Below are positions 1-8,216 of a stretch of 64,000 nt of DNA, in pieces (position 1 is the first letter of the stretch; each line of letters starts with the position of its first letter). Both the position numbers and the translations under genes were made by a program. The notes below the pieces were generated by a model, which was not told where the DNA came from, ran no database searches, and was given only the letters and a program-made list of their open reading frames with translations. The stretch is taken from the NCBI RefSeq assembly GCF_042685645.1, contig NZ_JBHUNX010000001.1:3348001-3412000 (forward strand), given 5' to 3'. This DNA comes from Salininema proteolyticum (GTDB taxonomy: Bacteria > Actinomycetota > Actinomycetes > Mycobacteriales > Micromonosporaceae).

Positions 1-160
1 GGGACCTGAGTCTGGCGGCGAGGGCGGCGATGTCCACGGTTCTCCTTCTCCGATGGGTCTGGCGGGGCGGCGGATCCGGTGGTGTGGACCCGCCGCCCGG
101 CGAGGGGTTGGGTGGTTCGCGGCCGTTCAGCCGGACGGGCCGGCGAGCGGTTCGGGCGGG

Positions 161-436
161 CTATAGGCTCGCGGCATAGGCCTCGGCCTGTTCGGTGGCG
201 GCGTTGGTGGCGGCCAGGGACTGCTCCAGTTCGACGGCGGCCTGGGCGAGCGCGGACTGCGCGCCCAGGACGGCCTGGTGGCCGGTGCCGTTGCAGACGG
301 CGCCCAGCCCGCTCTGGGCCAGTTCGATGCTCTGGGAGGCGGCGTTGATGGCGGCCTGCCCTCCGCGCACCTGTTCGAGAGCGGCGTCGATGGCGCCCTT
401 GAGTTCCGAAACGCTAACTGTTGACACATAGGACAT
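161..436 (-). CDS. Small Ala-rich helical protein, WXG100-like size
   Basis: A 91-residue protein with no signal peptide or membrane segment. It is rich in Ala, Gln and Glu and should fold as two or three amphipathic helices, the size and texture of WXG100/ESX-type secreted helical hairpins. A clear central WxG motif is absent; the turn region instead has a single Cys in the stretch AVCNGTG near residue 48. The ATG at 436 is not preceded by a good Shine-Dalgarno site. It is divergent from the PIN-PhoH gene. Function is unknown; relation to type VII secretion is inference from size and composition only. Confidence 0.6.
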   Translation of the reverse strand: MSYVSTVSVSELKGAIDAALEQVRGGQAAINAASQSIELAQSGLGAVCNGTGHQAVLGAQSALAQAAVELEQSLAATNAATEQAEAYAASL

Positions 437-493
437 TGTGGGGCAGCGAGGGGGCGTCCATCCCCCGAATGGCGTTTTCCCGTGTCCTGAATG

Positions 494-505
494 TCGGATT
501 TCCGA
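494..505. repeat. Short inverted repeat TCGGA-TT-TCCGA
   Basis: A perfect 5-bp inverted repeat with a 2-nt centre lies in the divergent intergenic region between the small helical protein and the PIN-PhoH gene. It could be an operator half of either gene. No regulator is assigned. Confidence 0.3.
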
Positions 506-517
506 CGAGCCCCCGTT

Positions 518-550
518 GAGGATTATTCACCTGCTGATCAGGTAATCCTC
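518..550. repeat. Imperfect hairpin in the divergent promoter region
   Basis: Arms GAGGATT (518-524) and AATCCTC (544-550) enclose a second stem, ACCTG (529-533) with CAGGT (539-543), around loop CTGAT. It lies about 120 bp upstream of the PIN-PhoH start and about 80 bp upstream of the divergent gene. It has no T tract, so an operator or leader structure is likelier than a terminator. Confidence 0.4.
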
Positions 551-605
551 CGGGCCAACCCTGGAAATCGTCGGTGGTCTCCACTACAGTGAGGAGATCA
601 AAGGA

Positions 606-619
606 TTAGCGAACGCTAA
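606..619. promoter_or_regulatory. Palindrome TTAGCG-AA-CGCTAA upstream of PIN-PhoH gene
   Basis: A perfect 6-bp inverted repeat with a 2-bp centre sits 49 bp upstream of the GTG at 668. The 10-mer TTAGCGAACG from its left side recurs in reverse orientation upstream of the helical-protein operon that starts at 6308. It is a candidate operator. Confidence 0.4.
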
Positions 620-667
620 GCCGAGAGCCGCTCACTATGAGTGGCGAAGAACGACGAGGAGGCACCC

Positions 668-1933
668 GTGCCTGAACAACGCACTTATGTCCTCGACACC
701 AGCGTCCTTCTCTCTGATCCAGGCGCTTTCTTCCGATTCTCCGAACACCACGTCGTCGTCCCCTTGGTCGTCGTCACCGAGCTGGAAGGCAAACGGCACC
801 ACCCCGAACTGGGATGGTTCGCCCGCGAGGCCCTCCGCGGACTCGAGGACCTCAGGGTGGCGCACAGCCGGCTCGACAAGCCGGTCCCGATAGGAGACAG
901 GGGAGGTGATCTCCGAGTCGAAATCAACTCCGTCGACACCTCCGCCCTGCCGCAGGACATGGCCGTCCACACCAATGACAGCCGCATCCTCGCGGTGGCG
1001 GCGAACCTGGGCGCCGTGCTCGTCACCAAGGACGTTCCGCTGCGCGTCAAGGCCGCCGCCGTCGGGGTCGAGACGGAGGAGTACCGCCACGGCCAGGCCG
1101 CCGACCCCACGTGGACCGGCACTGCCGAACTGTCCGTCAACGACCAGGACATGGCGCGGCTGTACTCCGAGGGCTCGGTGCACCTCGACCACGACCTTCC
1201 GGTGCACACCGGCGTAGTCCTGACCTCTCCGAGCTCCTCGGGGCTGGGCAGGATCCAGGTCGACAAGAGCGTCAAGGCCGTCCGCGGCGACCTGAGCGCC
1301 TTCGGGATCCACGGCCGCTCGGCCGAGCAGCGCATGGCGCTCGACCTCCTGCTCGACGACGAGGTCGGGATCGTCTCCCTCGGCGGCAAGGCCGGCACCG
1401 GTAAGTCGGCGCTGGCGCTGTGCGCGGGGCTGGAGAAGACCCTGGAACAGCAGCGGCACAAGAAGGTCGTCGTCTTCCGGCCGCTGTACGCGGTGGGCGG
1501 GCAGAACCTCGGCTACCTCCCCGGCAGCGAGTCGGAGAAGATGGCGCCGTGGGCCCAGGCCGTGCACGACACTCTCGGGGCGCTCACCAGTGAGAACGTC
1601 ATCGACGAAGTGATCGGCCAGGGCATGCTGGAAGTCCTGCCGCTCACCCACATCCGGGGGCGCTCGCTGCACGACAGCTTCGTCATCGTCGACGAGGCCC
1701 AGAGCCTGGAGCGCGGCGTCCTCCTCACCGTCCTCTCCCGCATCGGCGCCGGGTCGCGGGTCATCCTGACCCACGACATCGCCCAGCGGGACAACCTGCG
1801 CGTCGGACGCCACGACGGGGTCACCTCCGTCATCGACGCGCTGAAGGGGCATCCGTTGTTCGCACACGTCACCCTGACCCGGTCGGAGCGCTCCCCGATC
1901 GCCGAAATGGTGACGAACCTCCTCGAAACATAA
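668..1933 (+). CDS. PIN domain-PhoH ATPase fusion protein
   Basis: A 421-residue two-domain protein. The N-terminal PIN-type nuclease domain starts at once with the acidic motif YVLDTS and continues to about residue 150; the C-terminal PhoH-type P-loop ATPase has a Walker A GGKAGTGKS near residue 239 and a Walker B VIVDEAQ near 339. Family members (YlaK and mycobacterial PhoH2 type) act as ATP-driven RNA helicase-ribonucleases, often linked to toxin-antitoxin biology. I chose GTG 668 because GAGGAGG at 656-662 sits 5 nt upstream; an in-frame GTG at 641 would add nine residues and place that site inside the gene. It is monocistronic, with a strong terminator after it. Confidence 0.93.
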   Translation: MPEQRTYVLDTSVLLSDPGAFFRFSEHHVVVPLVVVTELEGKRHHPELGWFAREALRGLEDLRVAHSRLDKPVPIGDRGGDLRVEINSVDTSALPQDMAVHTNDSRILAVAANLGAVLVTKDVPLRVKAAAVGVETEEYRHGQAADPTWTGTAELSVNDQDMARLYSEGSVHLDHDLPVHTGVVLTSPSSSGLGRIQVDKSVKAVRGDLSAFGIHGRSAEQRMALDLLLDDEVGIVSLGGKAGTGKSALALCAGLEKTLEQQRHKKVVVFRPLYAVGGQNLGYLPGSESEKMAPWAQAVHDTLGALTSENVIDEVIGQGMLEVLPLTHIRGRSLHDSFVIVDEAQSLERGVLLTVLSRIGAGSRVILTHDIAQRDNLRVGRHDGVTSVIDALKGHPLFAHVTLTRSERSPIAEMVTNLLET

Positions 1934-1957
1934 GGCGAGGTCAACCGGCATACCGGT

Positions 1958-1990
1958 AAGGGGTGCGAGTCACACCGGCTCGCACCCCTT
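1958..1990 (+). terminator. Stem-loop terminator after PIN-PhoH gene
   Basis: Twelve-base perfect arms AAGGGGTGCGAG (1958-1969) and CTCGCACCCCTT (1979-1990) with a 9-nt loop lie 25 nt after the stop codon. Confidence 0.8.
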
Positions 1991-2136
1991 CGCGCGCCCG
2001 ATCCCCCTAGGCCCCTGCGGATTCCGTCGCATCCCCTCTGACCAGGCCGGATCGCCTGCGTCACAGTGCTGTTCACCCCCTCGACGCCTCCGCGTTCCTA
2101 CCGATTCGACTCGTCCGACGCCGTAGAGTAATCGCC

Positions 2137-2949
2137 ATGACGATCCCGCCAGCGACGAAGAGGACCACGACCGCGGCCCTGGCCGCCCTCGTGCTGTTCG
2201 TTTTGGCCGCCTGTACGGACCCCTCGTCACCGACCGACAGCGAGCCCGCCAACCAGGACGCCTCCGCGCCCTCCCCCTCCCCCACACCCGAATCGAAGTT
2301 CGCCGAGCTGATCCCCGACTTCCCCGATCCGCCGGACGAACCCGACGTGCGGCACGTCCCCTCCGATCCCGCACCGATCTACTACCGCGTCCCGACCGAC
2401 GACAAGGTCGCCTTCATAACCATCGACGACGGCTGGACCCTCCCTCCCGACGCCCTCGAACTGGTGCGAGAGGCCGGGGTGCCCGCGACGTACTTCCTCC
2501 TGCCACCGGCCGTCGACCAGGACCCGGACGCGTTCCAGGAGCTGGTGGACGCCGGGGCGACCGTCCAGACGCACACCAACAGCCACCGCTCCATGCCGGA
2601 CCTGAGCTACAAGAAGCAGAAGAGGGAGATCTGCACGTCCGCCGACCGGCTCGGGGACACCTTCGGGGAACGGCCCCGCCTCTTCCGGCCCCCGTTCGGG
2701 GAGTTCGACGACGACACCCTCAAGGCGGCCTCCGCGTGCGGGATGGACGCCGTCCTGCACTGGAAGGAGGTCGTCGACGGCGGCGAGGTCGCGTTCCAGG
2801 AGGGCGACACCGTTCAACCGGGCGACATGCTGCTCCTGCACTTCCGCGACGACTTCGTCGAGGACTACCTCGCCGCGCTGAACGCCATCGCCGACGCCGG
2901 GCTCACTCCCGCCCTGCTGGAGGACTACATTCCCCCGGCCCCGCACTGA
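2137..2949 (+). CDS. Polysaccharide deacetylase (NodB-type) lipoprotein
   Basis: A 270-residue exported protein. Residues 1-28 are a lipoprotein signal ending in VLAAC, followed by a Ser/Pro/Glu-rich linker to about residue 80. The NodB homology domain shows motif 1 TIDDGW (near 95; the two Asp bind metal and act as base), motif 2 HTNSH (near 146), motif 3 RPPFGEFD (near 185) and a late LLLHF motif (near 232) carrying the catalytic His. Such enzymes remove N-acetyl groups from peptidoglycan or other surface glycans. It lies next to a lytic transglycosylase gene, which fits wall remodelling. There is no strong ribosome site upstream of the ATG. Confidence 0.9.
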   Translation: MTIPPATKRTTTAALAALVLFVLAACTDPSSPTDSEPANQDASAPSPSPTPESKFAELIPDFPDPPDEPDVRHVPSDPAPIYYRVPTDDKVAFITIDDGWTLPPDALELVREAGVPATYFLLPPAVDQDPDAFQELVDAGATVQTHTNSHRSMPDLSYKKQKREICTSADRLGDTFGERPRLFRPPFGEFDDDTLKAASACGMDAVLHWKEVVDGGEVAFQEGDTVQPGDMLLLHFRDDFVEDYLAALNAIADAGLTPALLEDYIPPAPH

Positions 2950-2979
2950 GCGGTGTCACCCGTTCGGGTGGCTCGAAAC

Positions 2980-3024
2980 GGCTCCCGGGCAAGCGAATCG
3001 CACAGACACGACCGCCCGGGAGCC
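2980..3024. terminator. Inverted repeat between deacetylase and transglycosylase genes
   Basis: Perfect 11-bp arms GGCTCCCGGGC (2980-2990) and GCCCGGGAGCC (3014-3024) are separated by 23 nt, 31 nt after the deacetylase stop. It is probably a factor-independent terminator, though the loop is long. I compared it with the c-di-AMP riboswitch often found before wall hydrolases and could not match that consensus. Confidence 0.5.
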
Positions 3025-3081
3025 CCGCCGTGGCGCGGGTCTGGCATTCTGTCCCCGAAGGGCAAGCCTAAGGACGAGAAA

Positions 3082-3774
3082 ATGATCCCACTCCTTACCA
3101 AATACGGAGCGCGCCTCGCGGCGCTCGCCGTAGTCGTCATCGCCGCCGTCATCGTCGTCAGGCTCGACGGCCAGGACATCAACGAGGGCGACAGCCAACA
3201 CCCCAGCCAGGCCGCCATTGAGCAGCAGAAGCGGGCCGAAGAGGCGTACGGTGCCCTGCGCATCAACCACGCCAACTACATCGCCGAGACCGCCGAGTCC
3301 GACGCCTCCACCAAGGCCGCCGCGCTCGCGACCTACGCCAAGGACAAGTCCGAGGAGTTCCAGGGCTACCAGGTGCAGGTCGAAGAGGAGAAGAAGGCCG
3401 AGGAAGAGCGCAAGGCCGAAGAGGAGGCCAACAAGAACCCCACGAACGTGGACATCCCCGGCTCCTGCGAGGAGTTCTCCGGCAACCGCGCCACCGGCTG
3501 CGCGATCATGCTGGACCAGGGTTTCCCCATCGAGGAGTTCGGCTGCCTGGAGGCCCTCTGGACCCGCGAGTCCGGATGGAGCGAAACGGCCGCCAACGGT
3601 TCTGGCGCCTACGGCATCCCGCAGGCGCTCCCCGGCAGCAAGATGTCCAGCGAGGGCTCCGACTGGGAGTCCAACCCCGTCACGCAGATCCGTTGGGGGC
3701 TGGGCTACATCAAGGGCCGCTACGGGACCCCGTGCGAGGCCTGGAACCACAGCGAGAACGTCGGCTGGTACTAG
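3082..3774 (+). CDS. Membrane-anchored lytic transglycosylase-like protein
   Basis: A 230-residue protein with an N-terminal membrane segment (about residues 8-30), a charged KEEE/AEEE-repeat coiled coil (about 95-120) and a C-terminal SLT-like domain. The domain keeps the catalytic Glu in TRESGWS (near 163), the GAYGIPQ signature and a late W..GLGYI..RYG motif. It should cleave peptidoglycan glycan strands outside the membrane. Two Cys in the late domain may form a disulfide. ATG 3082 follows AAGGACGAG and places the membrane segment at the N terminus; an upstream in-frame start at 2953 would add 43 unlikely residues. Confidence 0.85.
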   Translation: MIPLLTKYGARLAALAVVVIAAVIVVRLDGQDINEGDSQHPSQAAIEQQKRAEEAYGALRINHANYIAETAESDASTKAAALATYAKDKSEEFQGYQVQVEEEKKAEEERKAEEEANKNPTNVDIPGSCEEFSGNRATGCAIMLDQGFPIEEFGCLEALWTRESGWSETAANGSGAYGIPQALPGSKMSSEGSDWESNPVTQIRWGLGYIKGRYGTPCEAWNHSENVGWY

Positions 3775-3807
3775 GCCGCGCACCATAGACGATCGGAATC
3801 CCGCCCG

Positions 3808-3834
3808 GGTGCTCCGCCGCGATAGCGGAGCACC
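3808..3834 (+). terminator. Terminator after transglycosylase gene
   Basis: Ten-base perfect arms GGTGCTCCGC (3808-3817) and GCGGAGCACC (3825-3834) with a 7-nt loop, 34 nt past the stop. Confidence 0.75.
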
Positions 3835-4068
3835 AAGGCGTTACCGTTCGTCCGGCCCGTCTACCGGCCCTCGCCGTCACCGCGTAGCCGGATCCCCTTC
3901 GGACGCCTCGCGAACGCCCCGCCTGCCCCGACGGACGGTAAATCCGCTGGGAGCCCCTCCACCATCGTCGACGCCCGCCGGTGGAGGCAGCGTTCAGAAG
4001 CGCGACGATCGATGCCGCACAGACCGTGCCTGATGAATGACCAGCCCCTCAACCGTGAAAGCCCCGCC

Positions 4069-4767
4069 ATGAGAGCACTCGACGACCGCCCGGTCCTCCC
4101 GCTGATCCGGGGACTGCTCATCGCGGTGGTCGCGACGATCATCGCGGTCGTCACGACCATCGTCCTTCTCAGCGACGACGAGCCTCCCGCCGGCCACGGC
4201 CCCGAGCTCGACACGCAGTTCGACATCCTCGCCGTCGACGGCAGCGAATGCCCTTCTCAGGAGAACGTCGCCGGCCAACTGCCTCAGCAGTTCCTCAACC
4301 CGGGCGATTTGGCCGCCGACTACGACGACGAATTCAGCGACGAATACGAACTCCTCCGGGAAGAAGACCTCTCCGAGTTCTTCGCCATGGGCCACAAGAA
4401 ATTGACCTGCCGTTACGGCGGTCTCGGCGGTACTCGCATGGCCGGCGTCGCCGTGATCGACTACGTGTGGCTCCCGAATCCCGCCCACAGCCTGGACGAC
4501 GTGAGCGGCCTCCGTGGGCCCCTGCTGGGTTCGGCCGAACCCGTCGAGGCCGACGCCCATTTCAGCGAGAACTGGGAGGACTCCGAGGTAACCGTCGACA
4601 CCGAAAGCGGGTCGGACGCCGGGACGGTGACCGTGACGGCCGCGGGCATCGCCGGAAACCTGTTCATAGCGGTCGAAGCCACCGGCCAGGGCGATCAGAC
4701 CGAGGCCCTTCTGTCATCGGTGCCGTACCTCGCGGTGAACCTCTACGACAACGCGCCTTACGCCTGA
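4069..4767 (+). CDS. Single-pass membrane protein of unknown function
   Basis: About 232 residues: a short cytoplasmic tail, one membrane segment (near residues 12-33, rich in Ile/Val/Thr) and an acidic extracellular domain of about 190 residues with two Cys (in SECPS and LTCRY). I do not recognise the fold; the layout resembles actinobacterial anchored sensor or lipoprotein-like domains. ATG 4069 is preceded by GAAAG at a fair distance; ATG 4033 and 4012 are in frame and would extend the tail by 12 or 19 residues. No neighbour suggests a role. Confidence 0.65.
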   Translation: MRALDDRPVLPLIRGLLIAVVATIIAVVTTIVLLSDDEPPAGHGPELDTQFDILAVDGSECPSQENVAGQLPQQFLNPGDLAADYDDEFSDEYELLREEDLSEFFAMGHKKLTCRYGGLGGTRMAGVAVIDYVWLPNPAHSLDDVSGLRGPLLGSAEPVEADAHFSENWEDSEVTVDTESGSDAGTVTVTAAGIAGNLFIAVEATGQGDQTEALLSSVPYLAVNLYDNAPYA

Positions 4768-4804
4768 CGGGCGGAGCATCGCGGACACCGTCGGCGGCCG
4801 GATC

Positions 4805-5941
4805 TCATCGGTCGTCGGGCGCTGAGCCGTTCTGCCGCCGAGGGTCGGGAATCGAGGTGCCCTCCTCGTCGGCGATGTCGCGCCAGCTGCGGTTCTTGGT
4901 GCGTGGTTTGGCTTGTTCGGCGGTGCAGACGTCGCAGTAGCGGGTGTCGTTGTCGGTGGGGGTGTTGCAGGTCCAGCAGCGGAATCGGCGTTGGGGCAGT
5001 CTGCCGTCCTTGAAGGGCGGTTCGAGGTTTCGGAGGCGGTCGAGGCGGTGTTTGATGACGCCGAAGGGGTTGCGGACGTCTTCGGTGCGCGGGCCGAGCC
5101 ACCGGCAGATGGAGTCGCTGTCCCAACCGGCCGCCACGAGGCGGGCGACGTGGTCGCGGATGAATCTCCGGCCGCGCCCATGGATCTCCCAGAACTCCCC
5201 GACCGTATGGAGCGCTTCCGCCAGAGCACCCTCATCGACCTCGACCTCGGGCCCGGACTCGGCCTTGGGCTCGGCCTCCGGCACGGGTTCGCGCTCGGGC
5301 TCGGGCGCAGTCGCCGAGTCCGGAACCGTTGCGGAGTTCGGTTTCTCGCCCGAGTCCGCTCCTGCGGCGGTTTCAGGCGCTGGCGCGGTCTCCGGAACTC
5401 GTGCGGGTTTCGGCGCTGCTTCCCGGAGGGGGCCGGCAGTCGGCGCTGGCTTACCGACGGATTCAAGCAATGAGGCCGCGTTCGGCTCGTTTTCCCGCTC
5501 CCGGCCTGACGCAGGCCTCGGTATCGCCTCAGCGGCGAGGCTGCTCCTCGGTCCAGCGGCTCGCACGATGCCGGGTACCCAAGCCCTTTCGGCGGCCTGA
5601 AGCGCCGTCGATACCCGCTCCGGCACGGTCCTCGGCTGTACGCGGGTTTCTTCCGTCGGCAGGACGGCTTGGGCCGACATCGATAGTGTGTCGACCGAAA
5701 TGGTGAAGCTGTTGGGGCGCCGGTAGGCGCTGTGCCGCTGGACGAGGCCCTCGTCGGCGAGTCCGTTGAGCGCTCGCTGGACCGTGCGCTTGGAGAATCC
5801 GGAGAGCTCGGCGAGGGTCGTGACCAGCAGTCTAGGTGTGGTTGCGCCTTCGTCGGCGAAGGTGGCGAGGATGAGGAGGACGGCCTTCTCGCGGCTCTTG
5901 AGGACACGATCGCGGCACGCAGTGATGAGGTCAGGACGCAT
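4805..5941 (-). CDS. Winged-helix DNA-binding protein with C-terminal zinc ribbon
   Basis: A 378-residue protein. Residues 15-80 form a winged helix-turn-helix (LAELSGFSKRTVQRALNGL, then a wing ending QRHSAYRRPN). A Pro/Glu/Ala-rich disordered linker spans roughly 95-240. A second helical domain (250-310) precedes a four-Cys ribbon, CWTC then CDVC, near 323-339. The plan resembles replication-initiator-like or regulatory proteins of actinomycete mobile elements. The gene is divergent from the helical-protein operon at 6308, and two CGGTACACCGGT repeats lie between them, so autoregulation or replication control is plausible. Which role it has is not visible. Confidence 0.75.
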   Translation of the reverse strand: MRPDLITACRDRVLKSREKAVLLILATFADEGATTPRLLVTTLAELSGFSKRTVQRALNGLADEGLVQRHSAYRRPNSFTISVDTLSMSAQAVLPTEETRVQPRTVPERVSTALQAAERAWVPGIVRAAGPRSSLAAEAIPRPASGRERENEPNAASLLESVGKPAPTAGPLREAAPKPARVPETAPAPETAAGADSGEKPNSATVPDSATAPEPEREPVPEAEPKAESGPEVEVDEGALAEALHTVGEFWEIHGRGRRFIRDHVARLVAAGWDSDSICRWLGPRTEDVRNPFGVIKHRLDRLRNLEPPFKDGRLPQRRFRCWTCNTPTDNDTRYCDVCTAEQAKPRTKNRSWRDIADEEGTSIPDPRRQNGSAPDDR

Positions 5942-6122
5942 GGTACCGTGGAAATCCTTTCTGGCCGCGCAATGCGCGGCTGGTGGATTGAGTGGGGCGT
6001 CCAGGAACGTTTGGCGACGAAGGCCTGGGCGCCTTTTTCGTTGCTTAGGGGTTCAACGAGCGGGGGACGGTCTGGTTACGGGTCCTCCCAGTTTTTCTTC
6101 CCCGTTTTTTGCGGAGCTTCTC

Positions 6123-6170
6123 TACCGGTACACCGGTTAACCCCATGTCCAGTATCGGTACACCGGTATA
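6123..6170. promoter_or_regulatory. Paired CGGTACACCGGT repeats, candidate operator or iterons
   Basis: The 12-mer CGGTACACCGGT occurs at 6126-6137 and 6157-6168, 31 bp apart (three helical turns, so on the same DNA face). Flanks are TAC/TTA and TAT/ATA. It sits mid-way in the 366-bp divergent region between the winged-helix gene and the 6308 operon. It may be the binding site of the 4805-5941 product. Confidence 0.5.
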
Positions 6171-6242
6171 GGACGGCACCCGCCTGTCACCCCACGGCCA
6201 GATACGCGTGGGCCGCAACCCATTTCATTACGTATAGAACAC

Positions 6243-6252
6243 GTTCGCTAAC
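6243..6252 (+). promoter_or_regulatory. CGTTCGCTAA motif upstream of the 6308 operon
   Basis: This 10-mer is the reverse complement of TTAGCGAACG at 606-615. It is 56 bp upstream of the TTG start at 6308. A shared site for the two loci is inference from two occurrences. Confidence 0.3.
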
Positions 6253-6307
6253 CTTCCCAGTGGGTGCACTGTTGCACCTCCTCCACAACTGAGGAAGGAC
6301 CACCCCC

Positions 6308-6559
6308 TTGAGCAGTTTCGGCGAACTGCACGGACTCACTGCCGCACTGACCACCTTGAGCGACAAGCTGAAGGGCGAGGCGTCGTCTCTCGGTACAGAG
6401 GCGAAGGCGCTTGCCGGGCAGCTGGCGGCGATCGGTGCAGCCAACGCCCAGCCGGTCAGTTCGGCTGCTGAGGTGACAGAACAGCTCCACGAGACCTTGG
6501 GACGGTTCGACAACCAAGTCGCGGAGGCCTCCGCCATGATCGCTCAGCTGAGGAAGTAG
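6308..6559 (+). CDS. Small helical protein, first gene of a three-gene operon
   Basis: An 83-residue Ala/Leu/Glu-rich helical protein with no Cys, membrane segment or signal. Heptad-like spacing suggests a two-helix hairpin of the WXG100 size class, though no WxG turn is present. It starts at a TTG, preceded by GAGGAAGG at 6291-6298. It is followed after 10 nt by a larger helical protein. Likely a partner or secreted helper of the next gene product; no function is known. Confidence 0.65.
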   Translation: MSSFGELHGLTAALTTLSDKLKGEASSLGTEAKALAGQLAAIGAANAQPVSSAAEVTEQLHETLGRFDNQVAEASAMIAQLRK

Positions 6560-6569
6560 GTCGGCGGTC

Positions 6570-7256
6570 ATGTCTCAACTGGAAGAGCTCCGCTCCCGGT
6601 TCGCCGCGTTCAAGGAGCGGGTCAACGAGCTGAAGGCGCAGACCGGCGCTGCCCAGATCGACACTGAGGAACTGGCGGATCGCCTGGGGAACATTGGCAC
6701 CGAGGGCTCGGCTGACACCCTGCGGAACGCGGCCGGCCGGTTCGAGGGCGGCAGAGTCACCCTGACCACGCTGGACACAATGGTCGATTCGGCACTGGAA
6801 CTCATCGACCAAGCGATGAACCAGCAAGGCGGCTCCTCAAAGTCGCCGACTGGAGACATACCCTTCAGCGTGACTGTGCAGGAGAAGAGCGACCCGAACC
6901 TGTTCACCTCACCCGGATCGTTCGAGAAGGAGAACCAGGAAGCGGACGATGACGGCGATAAGTCGAAAGTCCGCCGACTCGGCCGAAAATTCGTTCGCAA
7001 CACCGGAAACCTTCAAAAGTCGCTAAAGGATCAGGCTGGATCCATCGCCGGACAGCAAGACGGTGTCGATCCTTGGGGCCCAGACGCTCGGACCGAAACC
7101 TCCACGCCCCAAACCCCGACTGCGACAAACCCTCCACAAGCTGATGTGAAGATAGTGGACGCGGTTGGTAGCCTCTTCGTAGCCGGTGCCGTGGCGTTCG
7201 AGGCCGCAACCAGGTTCATGCCAAAGAGAAAGAAGGACGGCAATGGAACACAGTGA
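6570..7256 (+). CDS. Helical N-domain protein with disordered linker and C-terminal hydrophobic segment
   Basis: A 228-residue protein. Residues 1-90 are a charged helical region (LEELRSRFAAFKERVNELK at the start). The middle, about 90-185, is low-complexity and rich in Asp, Ser, Thr, Gln and Pro. Residues about 193-213 (VDAVGSLFVAGAVAFEAATRF) are a short hydrophobic segment before a basic tail KRKK, typical of a tail anchor or peripheral membrane contact. It overlaps the next gene by 14 nt, so translation is coupled. The family is not recognised. Confidence 0.65.
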   Translation: MSQLEELRSRFAAFKERVNELKAQTGAAQIDTEELADRLGNIGTEGSADTLRNAAGRFEGGRVTLTTLDTMVDSALELIDQAMNQQGGSSKSPTGDIPFSVTVQEKSDPNLFTSPGSFEKENQEADDDGDKSKVRRLGRKFVRNTGNLQKSLKDQAGSIAGQQDGVDPWGPDARTETSTPQTPTATNPPQADVKIVDAVGSLFVAGAVAFEAATRFMPKRKKDGNGTQ

Positions 7257-7689
7257 CCACTTCAAAGCCACCATGCGGGCGCTCGCCTTGGCGGAGCCCG
7301 GTGCCGCCGATCTGATCCGCGACATTCCTGAAGGAGCCGAAGAAGCCTGGGGCATCTACGCATCCGCCATGTTCACAGCCATCATGGAACGAACTTTCAA
7401 GGACGACCAAAGCCGCGACGCCGCGAATCGGTACATCGACCAGATGCGCCATGCTTGCCGCAATGTCGAGCCTCCATTGAAAACCCTCGTCCTCGAAGGG
7501 ATCGTACGCGTCGTACTATTCGACGAGGACCATCTGCTCGACGAGATTTCTTCCGAGGAGCAACTTCGTGCGCAGCTTCTCGCCATCAGGAACGCAGTGA
7601 TCACAGACGATTTCGTCAGCGCGAACCTGGAGAATTACTTGGCTGATGCCAACACCATTGCCGACTACTGGCTGACAGCTGAGGAATAG
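7243..7689 (+). CDS. Helical cytoplasmic protein, last gene of the operon
   Basis: A 148-residue acidic, all-helical protein without membrane segments. ATG 7243 overlaps the end of the previous gene and has AAGAAGGA just upstream; an in-frame ATG at 7186 lies deep inside the upstream gene and is rejected. Position and size suggest an accessory or immunity-like partner of the 6570-7256 product. That is inference from gene order; I do not recognise the fold. Confidence 0.7.
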   Translation: MEHSDHFKATMRALALAEPGAADLIRDIPEGAEEAWGIYASAMFTAIMERTFKDDQSRDAANRYIDQMRHACRNVEPPLKTLVLEGIVRVVLFDEDHLLDEISSEEQLRAQLLAIRNAVITDDFVSANLENYLADANTIADYWLTAEE

Positions 7690-7830
7690 CCTCCGGAGTA
7701 TTCTCATTTTCTCTCGACGACACGCGCGGTGAACGTTGACATTCCATACCGCGTGTTCAACACTGAACCTTGGTCGGCCCGTTCCGACAACGGCCGAGGT
7801 TGCGAGTAGACAGCCAGTCTTCTTAAAACA

Positions 7831-7874
7831 GCGGCTCGCCAGCGATAGCTACCAACTTTCCTCTGGCGAGCCGC
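7831..7874 (+). repeat. Strong hairpin ahead of the tiny-gene array
   Basis: Perfect 12-bp arms GCGGCTCGCCAG (7831-7842) and CTGGCGAGCCGC (7863-7874) flank a 20-nt loop. The hairpin ends 35 nt before the first tiny gene and 141 nt after the previous operon. There is no T tract, so it may be a leader structure of the array rather than a terminator. Confidence 0.6.
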
Positions 7875-7908
7875 CCACCACATTTCAAACTCCTCGGAAG
7901 GAGTCGTC

Positions 7909-8007
7909 ATGTACTGGCCAATACTAGTGCATCGAGCTGCCCGAAACCAGCTCCGTCACCCGAAGCCACGGCGCGTCCCACCGCCGCACTCGCCCACCCG
8001 GCGATGA
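7909..8007 (+). CDS. 32-residue basic peptide, first gene of overlapping array
   Basis: ATG 7909 is preceded by AAGGAG with 6-nt spacing, the best ribosome site of this array. The product begins MYWPILVHRAARNQ and is rich in Arg, Pro and His. Its TGA overlaps the ATG of the next gene (ATGA at 8004-8007). It may be a leader peptide whose translation drives the downstream genes, or a real small protein. No family is known to me. Confidence 0.5.
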   Translation: MYWPILVHRAARNQLRHPKPRRVPPPHSPTRR

Positions 8008-8216
8008 CCGGGCTTCTCTTCACCGCACTCGCCGTCATCACGCTGCTTCTCAGCGTCCTTCTCTTCACACCGGGCCCCGACCGGCCAAACCGGCATGCCC
8101 ACCCGACGGCGATCACCTTCCCCGACCACTTCAACGAACCTCTGTACAGAGGAGACTGGGAACAACTCGATGCCAACGACAATCGCGACTTTCAGTCTGG
8201 CATGGAACCGGATTGA
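8004..8216 (+). CDS. Small single-pass membrane protein
   Basis: A 70-residue protein with an N-terminal membrane segment (residues 3-22, LLFTALAVITLLLSVLLF) and a short polar C-terminal domain. Start is coupled to the preceding stop by a 4-nt overlap. The following gene starts inside it at 8170 in another frame. Function unknown. Confidence 0.55.
   Translation: MTGLLFTALAVITLLLSVLLFTPGPDRPNRHAHPTAITFPDHFNEPLYRGDWEQLDANDNRDFQSGMEPD

Noticed and set aside
3024..3082. Possible c-di-AMP (ydaO) riboswitch before the transglycosylase gene
   Set aside because: The leader is too short after the terminator-like repeat, and I could not find the consensus segments.
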